A DNA stretch of 64,000 nt. Origin: CAXBBB01 sp963841855. GTDB lineage: Bacteria > Bacteroidota > Rhodothermia > Rhodothermales > BA12. Both the position numbers and the translations under genes were made by a program. A model generated the notes under the pieces. The model did no database searches. It was not told the DNA's origin and was given only the letters and a program-made list of their open reading frames with translations. The DNA lies in NCBI GenBank assembly GCA_963841855.1, contig CAWJEJ010000002.1, positions 1-64,000 of the forward strand. The letters run 5' to 3'. Shown one piece after another: positions 1 through 6,139 of the stretch (position 1 is its first letter; each line of letters begins with the position of its first letter).

Positions 1-116
1 TCCGCCACCCACACCGCATCTCCCATGCCCGAAAAGCCGAGCGCGCTCCACTGGGTGTAGCATGAATCGACCAGCGCCGCTTGCGCATCGTCTCTGGCTC
101 GCAAAGCCTGGTGCAT
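1..116 (-). CDS. Partial CDS of unknown function (runs off left edge)
   Basis: Reading the minus strand from an ATG at 116 (or a GTG at 125) gives an open frame to the window edge. It begins MHQALRARDDAQAALVDS and continues with a well-mixed composition (a YTQWSALGF stretch follows). I do not recognise the family. Only about 38 residues are visible, so the call rests on the open frame, a plausible start, and an inverted repeat directly upstream that could carry its promoter or operator. Confidence 0.4.
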   Translation of the reverse strand, partial: MHQALRARDDAQAALVDSCYTQWSALGFSGMGDAVWVA

Positions 117-129
117 CGCATCCACGGCA

Positions 130-168
130 GGTAAGTTTGGCTTAGCTGAGCCGTAAGATAAACTTGCC
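130..168. repeat. Nested inverted repeat upstream of the partial CDS
   Basis: Arms ggtaagttt (130-138) and aaacttgcc (160-168) pair at 8 of 9 positions. They enclose a second hairpin, ggct (139-142) with agcc (149-152). It lies between two minus-strand genes. It could end transcription of the DUF234 gene or act as an operator for the leftmost gene; there is no T-tract long enough to decide. Confidence 0.4.
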
Positions 169-210
169 TTGATCTCAGCACGCGCTCTCCCGTGCGCACT
201 CGCTGCGGTT

Positions 211-1707
211 CTATCCGCCGACGATATCGCCGGCGGTGAACAGCAGAACACGCCCGGCCTCCACCTCAGCCCGAACCGCATCGTCGGCTTCTCCTCGCCC
301 CGAGAACAACGCCAGATGCACGTCCCCTGCACCGCCCAGATCGGCAGCCACCAGTTCGGCGCGGCGGCGCAGTGCCGACAGATGCTGCTCCGTGACCGGC
401 CCCCACTTGGCCTCGCCGACCAGTACCTCGCCGCGCGCTCCGAGCGCCACCACGTCGACTTCTTCGACACCCCGCCCGTCCCACCACGCGCCGACGCGCA
501 TTGGACTAAATGGAATGCCAGGCTCGTCCTTGCGTGCCTGTCGCCCCACGAAGTCTCGGCATAGGCCTTCGAACACGCCTCCCATGTGATCGTCCAGCCG
601 CGGCGCGACGGCCTCTTGCCACAGTCTCTCCGGCGCCACCAGCCCCACGCTTCCGGCATGCACCAGCGGCGCCACGACCCGGTGCCAGAACGAGAGGTAG
701 GGATCGCGCACCCGGTAGACGGCACGCCGCGACCGGTCGGGACGCTTCTCGGTAATCGGGACGGCACGCTGGATCAGTCCCATCCCCTCGAGCCACGCCA
801 GCGGACGAGACAGCGATCCGCCCGAGCGCCCCACCCGGCTCGTGATGCCGCTCCACGTCGCCTCGCCAGTCGCGATCGCTTCGAGTATCGAGTAGTGAAC
901 CGCAGCCTCGGCCGTGAACGCATCGAGCACGTGCTGCGCGTCGTCGACGAGCCTGCCCGACGCGCTGAGCAGGTGCGCCGCCGCACCTCGCGCCAGCGAC
1001 TCGTCCTCGTCCAGCAGCGCCAGATGCCCCGGCAGGTGCCCAAACAGGCCGTAGGCGAGCAGCTGATCGCGCGGCGTTCACGACGGCACGAACCGAGCCG
1101 CCTCGGGCACGCCGAACGGAGCGAACGACAGCCGCGCCGTCCGCCTACCGTAGAGCGGCTGATCGGCCGCTTCCAGCCGCTCCATCGCCGACACGTACGA
1201 ACCGCTGAGCACGAGCTTGATGCGCGTGGCGGACCAGTCGTGATCCCACAGCTTTTGGATGATCGACGGAAGCGCCGGGGCCGCGTCGGCGAGATAGGAG
1301 AACTCGTCGAGCACCAGCAAAAACGGCTCGTCTTCCGCGCGCTCGACCAGGAAGGCGAACACGTCTTCCCACGAGGCGAACCCGGCGCTGCTCTTCAAGG
1401 CTGCATCGCCCAGATGCTCTCCCACCACCCGGCTCAGCCCCGCCAGCTGCTCGGCCTCGGTCCGCCGCGTCGCCTGGTAGTACACCCCGCCGACGGCCCT
1501 GGCAAAGCGCGACAGCACGTGGCTCTTTCCCACGCGTCGCCGCCCGACGACGAACGCCAGGTCCGGCTTGGGACGCGCCCACAGCTCCTGGAGCGTCGAC
1601 CACTCGGCTTCGCGGTCGATAACGTCGTGCGGCTTTTCGATGATGCCCAGAGGTACGTTCCACCAGTGGTGGTTCCACAGGGGAACGTACCTCTGGTGGA
1701 ACACCAC
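211..1707 (-). pseudogene. AAA ATPase / DUF234 protein split by an in-frame TGA
   Basis: The N-terminal part (1081-1707) is a P-loop ATPase of the archaeal-type ATPase/DUF234 class: Walker A-like VVGRRRVGKSHVL, Walker B-like LLVLDEFSYL, and sensor-like KLVLSGSYVSAM. The C-terminal part (211 to about 1077) carries the DUF234 winged helix and nuclease-like region (VDVVALGARGEVLVGEAKW). Both halves are in one frame. They are separated only by TGA at 1078-1080, between ...RFVPS and TPRDQLLAYG, where family members continue without a break. The GTG at 1707 lies inside a palindromic repeat, so the true start is uncertain and the first ~20 residues may be repeat-derived. A TGG-to-TGA nonsense change is the simplest reading. 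Confidence 0.7.
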
Positions 1708-1710
1708 TGG
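1647..1710. repeat. Palindromic repeat cluster (GTTCCAC family)
   Basis: A perfect 15-bp inverted repeat (CCAGAGGTACGTTCC, 1647-1661; reverse complement at 1682-1696) encloses a further CCAGTGGTGGTTCCAC unit, with another GTGGAAC at 1697-1703. The same GTTCCAC/GTGGAAC core recurs at 2871-2886. The cluster overlaps the 5' end of the ATPase gene and lies about 70 bp upstream of the Fic gene. It resembles small dispersed palindromic repeats known in many bacterial genomes, though an operator role is also possible. Confidence 0.65.
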
Positions 1711-1756
1711 GTTGCACTGGCGCTACGCATCTCACAAAAAGGGGCGCCTTATCGGG

Positions 1757-1779
1757 TATAATTGGGTGTATAATTGGGT
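1757..1779 (+). promoter_or_regulatory. Tandem 11-bp repeats abutting the fic start codon
   Basis: TATAATTGGGT occurs twice without mismatch (1757-1767 and 1769-1779), with a 12-nt period. The second copy ends directly before the ATG at 1780. Each copy contains a TATAAT string. Repeats about one helical turn apart suggest a protein-binding operator, perhaps for the winged-helix domain of the Fic protein itself. That role is inference. Confidence 0.45.
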
Positions 1780-2835
1780 ATGATCCATACCGACACCATC
1801 CGTATCACGCCCCAAACGCTCGCTCTCGTCGCCGAGATCGACGAGTTCAAGGGCACCTGGCGCGCACTGGGTACGCTCGCTCCCGAGCGCTTGCAGGCGC
1901 TACGCCGCGTCGCCACCATCGAGAGCATCGGCTCGTCGACTCGCATCGAAGGCAGCGCGCTCACCAACCGCGAAGTCGAGCGATTGCTCGGCAAGATCGA
2001 GGTCAACCGCTTCGACACGCGCGACGAACAGGAGGTCGCGGGCTACGCCGAGGCGATGGAGACGGTTTTCGAGCGGTGGGCCGACATTCCGATCACCGAG
2101 AACCATATCAGGCAACTTCACCGCGACCTGCTGCGGCACAGCACAAAGGATGAGCGGCACCGAGGATCGTACAAAACCTTACGCAACGACGTGGCCGCCT
2201 TCGACGCCGACGGAAAGATGATCGGCGTCGTGTTCGAGACGGCCAGTCCGTTCGAAACGCCATTCCGCATGACCGAGTTAGTCGAGTGGTGGCACCAGGA
2301 GCGTGAGCGTGCTCAGTGGCACCCGCTGCTTCTCATCGGCTTGTTCGTCGTCGCGATCTTGGAGATCCACCCGTTCCAGGATGGCAACGGGCGGCTCAGC
2401 CGCGTCCTGACGACCCTCCTCTTGCTGCAAGCAGGCTATGCCTACGTGCCGTTCGCCTCGCTCGAGAGCGTGATCGAGAGAGACAAGGAGGGCTACTACC
2501 TCGCGCTGCGCCAGACGCAGTCGACTATCCGCACCTCTGATCCGGACTGGCAGCCGTGGCTGCTCTACTTCCTCCGAGCACTTCGCCAGCAGAAGCAGCG
2601 CCTAGAACGCAAGGTAGCCCGCGAGCAGCGCGCCGCCGAGCAGCTGCCGGCAACCGCCCTGGCCATACTCGACTACGCCCGCGCCCACGGCCGCGTGACC
2701 AACCGCGACGTAGTCCGAGAAATAGGGGCGAGCCGCAACACGGTCAAAGCCGCTCTTACTGGCCTGGTCGAGCGGCGGCTGCTCGTTCGGCATGGAAGCG
2801 GTCGGTCCACGTGGTATGGCCCGTATTCGGCCTAA
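1780..2835 (+). CDS. Fic family protein (AMP-transferase type) with C-terminal HTH
   Basis: A 351-residue Fic/DOC protein, a family that usually transfers AMP from ATP to a target protein. The catalytic loop HPFQDGNGRLSR (about residues 197-208) matches HPFx(D/E)GN(G/K)R, with the catalytic His present. Residues 53-58, STRIEG, fit the inhibitory (S/T)xxxE(G/N) helix placed N-terminal to the Fic core, the self-inhibited arrangement in which no separate antitoxin is needed. The last ~65 residues form a winged helix-turn-helix (TNRDVVREIGASRNTVKAAL). ATG 1780 is preferred over an upstream TTG because it follows the tandem repeats directly. Target unknown. It stands divergent to the interrupted ATPase gene. 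Confidence 0.85.
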   Translation: MIHTDTIRITPQTLALVAEIDEFKGTWRALGTLAPERLQALRRVATIESIGSSTRIEGSALTNREVERLLGKIEVNRFDTRDEQEVAGYAEAMETVFERWADIPITENHIRQLHRDLLRHSTKDERHRGSYKTLRNDVAAFDADGKMIGVVFETASPFETPFRMTELVEWWHQERERAQWHPLLLIGLFVVAILEIHPFQDGNGRLSRVLTTLLLLQAGYAYVPFASLESVIERDKEGYYLALRQTQSTIRTSDPDWQPWLLYFLRALRQQKQRLERKVAREQRAAEQLPATALAILDYARAHGRVTNRDVVREIGASRNTVKAALTGLVERRLLVRHGSGRSTWYGPYSA

Positions 2836-2864
2836 CAGCTTCGCGGCTCCCCGACCATGACGAC

Positions 2865-2891
2865 AGGCACGTTCCACAAGTGGAACAGCCT
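2865..2891. repeat. GTTCCAC palindrome downstream of fic
   Basis: GTTCCAC (2871-2877), AA, GTGGAAC (2880-2886) is a perfect palindrome with outer AGGC (2865-2868) and GCCT (2888-2891). It shares its core with the cluster at 1647-1710, so the fic gene is bracketed by the same repeat family. Confidence 0.6.
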
Positions 2892-2946
2892 CCCCCTTGA
2901 CCTCAGTGGACTTCTCATCCGTGTCATCGCTTTCACCCTGCCCGGG

Positions 2947-3000
2947 TCGGTCGACGATCTGAACGGACTGGCCGAGCGAGTGGGCCTGTCGCGGCGCGCG
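2947..3000 (+). pseudogene. Gene fragment homologous to the HTH part of the 4149 gene
   Basis: This stretch encodes SVDDLNGLAERVGLSRRA. It aligns base by base (about 46 of 54 identical by eye) with 4425-4478, which encodes SVDDLTSLAERAGLSRRA. The surrounding frame (2857-3048) begins inside the palindromic repeat and lacks the N-terminal domain. It is best read as a remnant of a second copy of the small HTH gene. Confidence 0.5.
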
Positions 3001-3100
3001 ACCGGCCGTCTCATCGCAGCGGTGGCGGAGTTGCAGGGCCTCGCGTGACAGCTCCGCGAGCAGCAGCGTGACTGACAAGAGAGAGGGTATGCGGGAAACC

Positions 3101-3124
3101 GTATATACAGGATCTTGTATATAC
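3101..3124. promoter_or_regulatory. Palindromic operator of the toxin-antitoxin pair
   Basis: GTATATACA (3101-3109) and TGTATATAC (3116-3124) form perfect 9-bp arms around a 6-bp centre. The site lies just upstream of the toxin start, where HigA-type antitoxins usually bind to repress their own operon. That position argues that the toxin starts downstream of it, not at the far-upstream GTG. Confidence 0.65.
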
Positions 3125-3145
3125 TTCTCTTTCACTCGATGCTTC

Positions 3146-3508
3146 GTGCCCTCCCGTCCTGACAAGCCACTCCGCTTCCTTTTCGACTCGAAAGCAAAGC
3201 TCGACGCCACGCCCGAAGAGGTGCAGGACGACATCGGTTTCGCCTTCGACCTGGTGCAGCGCGGCGAGGATGCGCCCGACTTCTCGGCCGTGCCCCAGTA
3301 CGGGCGCGGAGTAATCGAAATACGCGCCTCGCACGATGGCGAAGCTTATCGCTCGTTCTACGTCGCCAAGTTCGCCGAAGCCGTCTACGTGCTCGATGTC
3401 GTGCACAAGAAGTCGAAACGTGGCAAGCAGCTACCCAAAGCTGACGGCGAACGGATCGCGCGGCGCTTCAAGCAGCTTGCCCAGCGCCGAAGGTCGGACA
3501 GACGCTGA
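3146..3508 (+). CDS. RelE/HigB-type toxin (phage Gp49-like family)
   Basis: About 120 residues. The core GVIEIRASHDGEAYRSFYVA, then AVYVLDVVHKKSKRGKQLPK, is diagnostic of the Gp49-like/HigB toxin family, ribosome-dependent mRNA interferases of the RelE fold. The basic KKSKRGK loop and the following helix (DGERIARRFKQLAQ) are where the family expects them. The frame is open further upstream, but that would run through the palindromic operator at 3101-3124. GTG 3146 is therefore preferred, without certainty. The antitoxin starts 40 bp downstream, giving the toxin-first order of higBA. Confidence 0.75.
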   Translation: MPSRPDKPLRFLFDSKAKLDATPEEVQDDIGFAFDLVQRGEDAPDFSAVPQYGRGVIEIRASHDGEAYRSFYVAKFAEAVYVLDVVHKKSKRGKQLPKADGERIARRFKQLAQRRRSDRR

Positions 3509-3548
3509 TCTCCGCCCGCTCGTACCCTCCACGCACAATCCCGCTTCC

Positions 3549-3860
3549 ATGCAGACGCCTGAGATCGACACCCCCTCTTCCACCGCCGGCGGTCCCAGCC
3601 ACGTGCCCAGCGCCTTCGAGGTGATCGCGCCCGAACGTGCCGCACTCAACGAAGTCAAGGCCGCTTTCCTGCGTCCGCTCCGCCGGTACGTGCTCTCGTT
3701 CGAGACGCAGGCCGAAGCCGCCAGCGTGCTCGGCATCTCGCAGCCACGCGTGAGTGAGATCGCCCGCGGCAAGATCAGCGCGTTCTCGTCCGACCTGCTC
3801 ATTCGCCTGTGCGACCGCGCCGGCATCGCCGTCACGGTCGAAGCCGAGTTGCACAAGTAG
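3549..3860 (+). CDS. XRE-family antitoxin (HigA-like)
   Basis: 103 residues. The C-terminal half is a Cro/C1-type helix-turn-helix (TQAEAASVLGISQPRVSEI, then an RGKISAFSSDLLIRLCDRAG helix), as in HTH antitoxins of the HigA/HTH_37 group. The N-terminal ~45 residues are Pro/Ser/Thr-rich and probably flexible, and would contact the toxin. It follows the Gp49-like toxin by 40 bp on the same strand. It is expected to neutralise that toxin and to repress the pair through the palindrome at 3101-3124. Confidence 0.75.
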   Translation: MQTPEIDTPSSTAGGPSHVPSAFEVIAPERAALNEVKAAFLRPLRRYVLSFETQAEAASVLGISQPRVSEIARGKISAFSSDLLIRLCDRAGIAVTVEAELHK

Positions 3861-4148
3861 GCCTGGAGCGCCAGCAGCCTGGGTGCGTCCGCGCGCCGCC
3901 GTTCGTGCTCAGGCTGCTGGGCCCAAACTGAGTGCTGAATCGAAGGGGTGGGTCGTCGAAAAGGCGGACGGCGGACGCTTCAACAAGCCGTGGGGCCGCA
4001 TGCTCTGCCCCGAACGCTCGCGCGATGGTCACAGTCACACCGTCGCATCGACGCCCAAGAATCCAGGCAATTCGGCCAAGCGTCTCAAACGCCTGATCGA
4101 TGGTGTCAGCACCGCCCCAGCGCAGACCACTCCCAACTACCCACCGGC

Positions 4149-4583
4149 ATGTCCTTCATCGAAGTACCCTTTCATCTCGACGGCACGCTCTCCGAGACAG
4201 ACGTAGCGAGCCTGTGCGAACGCTTCGACGCAGACGGACTCATCGTGGGCGAGTCTGGCGGCGCATTCTCGGCCAGCGTCGAAACCGAAGAAGGGGTGTA
4301 CGACCCGGTCGCGGTTGCGCTCGCGGGCGCGATCAGGGAACTGCCCGGCGTGTCGATTCGCTCGCACCAAATCGTGACCGAAGAGGAGATCGACGCGCAC
4401 GCACGCTTCTCCACCCTACTCGAATCGGTCGACGACCTGACTAGTCTGGCCGAGCGGGCGGGCCTGTCGCGGCGCGCGCTCGAATACAAGCGCAAGAGTG
4501 AGCGGCGCGTAACGCAGTGGGACGTGTGGGCGCTCGAACGAGCCGTAGCCTTGGGAGCAGGCGCGCGGGTGACGGCAGCATAG
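4149..4583 (+). CDS. Small HTH protein of unknown function
   Basis: 144 residues from ATG 4149; the frame is open further upstream, but with poor composition. The N-terminal ~75 residues (FHLDGTLSETDVASLCERF..., then GAIRELPGVSIRSHQI) resemble the compact alpha/beta domain found in short bacterial DNA-binding proteins, where it precedes an HTH. The C-terminal part (DDLTSLAERAGLSRRALEYK) looks like a helix-turn-helix. A partial second copy of that HTH lies at 2947-3000. Its place after a toxin-antitoxin pair suggests a regulator or antitoxin-like role, which is inference only. Confidence 0.55.
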   Translation: MSFIEVPFHLDGTLSETDVASLCERFDADGLIVGESGGAFSASVETEEGVYDPVAVALAGAIRELPGVSIRSHQIVTEEEIDAHARFSTLLESVDDLTSLAERAGLSRRALEYKRKSERRVTQWDVWALERAVALGAGARVTAA

Positions 4584-5095
4584 CCTCTGAGACCCGACGC
4601 ATCCGAGCGGAAGCGTGGCACTGGCTGCGGCGATCGCTTTCAAACCGACTTGGCTTCGCATGAGCGGCCCGTGCAGCATGACCTCTGCAATCTCGCTCTT
4701 CACATTGCAACTCAATCGTGCGGACCACCTGCGGACCGGGCTTTTGGACCTTCGCCACAAACCACTGGTTATCAGGCACTTATGACCAACCTGGCAGATT
4801 AATCGCACTGCAGAGGTCAGGAGTTCGACTCTCCTTGGCTCCACCCCAAAAACGGCCCGTAGGCGCTTCATTCAGCGTTTTCGAGCCGTTTCTCGTTGGT
4901 GACTAGAATGACGGGAAACCGCACCCCGTGACGGATCGGGCGGACACGGCTCTCGCGGAATCCACCGTGACACGTGACTAGTCGCAGCGATTTTCAGGTG
5001 TGGTGCTGCGGTGCGGTCTGTGAACCGAGCCGACTGCTCGACAGCAGAGTGGCTGCTGCCACCGGGTAAACGTCAGCACTGACTGGGTCAGCCGG
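4584..5095. other. Gene-free junction with a tRNA scar
   Basis: No convincing protein is encoded here on either strand. The stretch holds the tRNA 3'-half at 4819-4843. A hairpin follows at about 4850-4894 (AACGGC ... GCCGTT) and may be the tRNA's old terminator. It separates the fic/TA region from the restriction operon. Confidence 0.5.
4819..4843 (+). tRNA. tRNA 3'-half remnant (T-arm and acceptor strand)
   Basis: A T-stem/loop aggag-TTCGACT-ctcct (4819-4835) is followed by a 7-nt acceptor strand TGGCTCC and discriminator A (4836-4843). It is preceded by a tRNA-like variable loop, AGGTC (4814-4818). The matching 5' acceptor GGAGCCA and a D-arm are not visible upstream, so this is only the 3' half. 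Such halves commonly remain as attachment sites where an element integrated into a tRNA gene. Confidence 0.5.
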
Positions 5096-5827
5096 TTAGA
5101 CGGCGCGGTGGTCGCGCTCCCACGCTTCGAGCATCGCCTTGCGCTCGTTCCAGTCGGGGAGCGTCTGCGACAGGGCGTCCCAAAAATCGGGGCCGTGGTT
5201 GCGGTGCAGCAGGTGGGTCAGTTCGTGGGCCACCACGTAGTCGAGCGCGGCGACGGGGGCCTGCACGAGCCGCCAGTGCACGCGGACGATGCCGCTGCGC
5301 CCTAGCGATCCCCAATGGCTGTTGGAGTCGGACAGGCGGAAGCCGTTGGCCTGCACGCCCAAACCCGCCTCGTGCCGCCTTGCGAACCGGCGCACGTCGC
5401 GGAGGGTGCGGGCCTTGAGCCAGTCGTGGAGCGCGTCTCGGATGGACTGTAGCCGGACGGTGCCTTCCAGGCGGCGCGGGACGGTGACGTGAAACTTGCT
5501 CCGGCACGCCACTTCGACGGTCTCGACGCTGGCGCTCCGCACGTCGAGCATCAGCCACCGGCCTCTGAACTGGAGTTTGGCGCCCGAGGCGTAGCGCTGC
5601 GTGAGCAGGTGGCGGTGCTTGGCGTCGATCTCGCGGACGGCGTCGAAGATCCAGCGGCGCTTGCGGTGCAGGTAGTCGAGCAGGCCGCCCGCGCCTTCGG
5701 CGGGCGTACCCAGTGGGACGATGACTTCGACGGCGTCGGGGGTGACGACGATGCGCTTTCTCGTCGCCTGGTCCGAGTGGCGGACGTGGTAAGCGATGTC
5801 CGTGTTGCCGACGGTGAGGACGAGCAT
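5096..5827 (-). CDS. M48/SprT-like metal-dependent hydrolase of a type I R-M operon
   Basis: 243 residues, YgjP/DUF45-type metallopeptidase. The zinc motif HELTHLLHRNHGPDFWDAL supplies HExxH with a third His downstream. An upstream SNSHWGSLGRSG segment is typical of the family. ATG 5827 is chosen because the open frame beyond it is low-complexity. It is the last gene of the minus-strand operon, 312 bp after hsdR. Members often accompany hsdRMS loci, where their role is not settled; a proteolytic function in controlling or protecting the system is only a suggestion. Confidence 0.75.
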   Translation of the reverse strand: MLVLTVGNTDIAYHVRHSDQATRKRIVVTPDAVEVIVPLGTPAEGAGGLLDYLHRKRRWIFDAVREIDAKHRHLLTQRYASGAKLQFRGRWLMLDVRSASVETVEVACRSKFHVTVPRRLEGTVRLQSIRDALHDWLKARTLRDVRRFARRHEAGLGVQANGFRLSDSNSHWGSLGRSGIVRVHWRLVQAPVAALDYVVAHELTHLLHRNHGPDFWDALSQTLPDWNERKAMLEAWERDHRAV

Positions 5828-5998
5828 GAAGGCGCGTGTTGCGGACGACCGGGGGCGGTCGCGTGGGGTGGGCTTGGGAGTCGAAAGCGGACAGCCTTTG
5901 GAAAGCCGTCCGCGCTGAGACGGCCTGCTAGGGTTTGCCTGAGAAAGGAGCCGGCAGGCGAGCGGGAGTCGGGGACGTGTTGAGCAAGGCGCCCGAGG

Positions 5999-6073
5999 CC
6001 TGTCCTGAGCGTGGCCGAAGGAAGCGCGATGCATCGCATCGGGCGACAGCCTGCCCTGAGCCGTAGCCGAAGG
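5999..6073. repeat. Dispersed CCTG(T/C)CCTGAGC repeat, two units
   Basis: Two related 23-24 bp units, cctgtcctgagcgtggccga (from 5999) and cctgccctgagccgtagccg (from 6050), lie in the hsdR-metallopeptidase gap. Repeats with this CCTGTCCTGAGC...CGAAGG core are widespread in bacterial intergenic DNA. The rest of the 5828-6139 gap shows no gene. Confidence 0.5.
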
Positions 6074-6139
6074 GAAAGCAACGCCGCTGAACACGTCATC
6101 CGGCCCCGCGCAGCCCCGAATTGATTTCTCAGACAAGGC

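Noticed and set aside
586..1761. 391-codon plus-strand open frame opposite the ATPase/DUF234 gene
   Set aside because: It is the antisense shadow of a GC-rich coding strand; its translation is Arg/Pro/His-rich and without motif, while the minus strand carries clear ATPase and DUF234 signatures.
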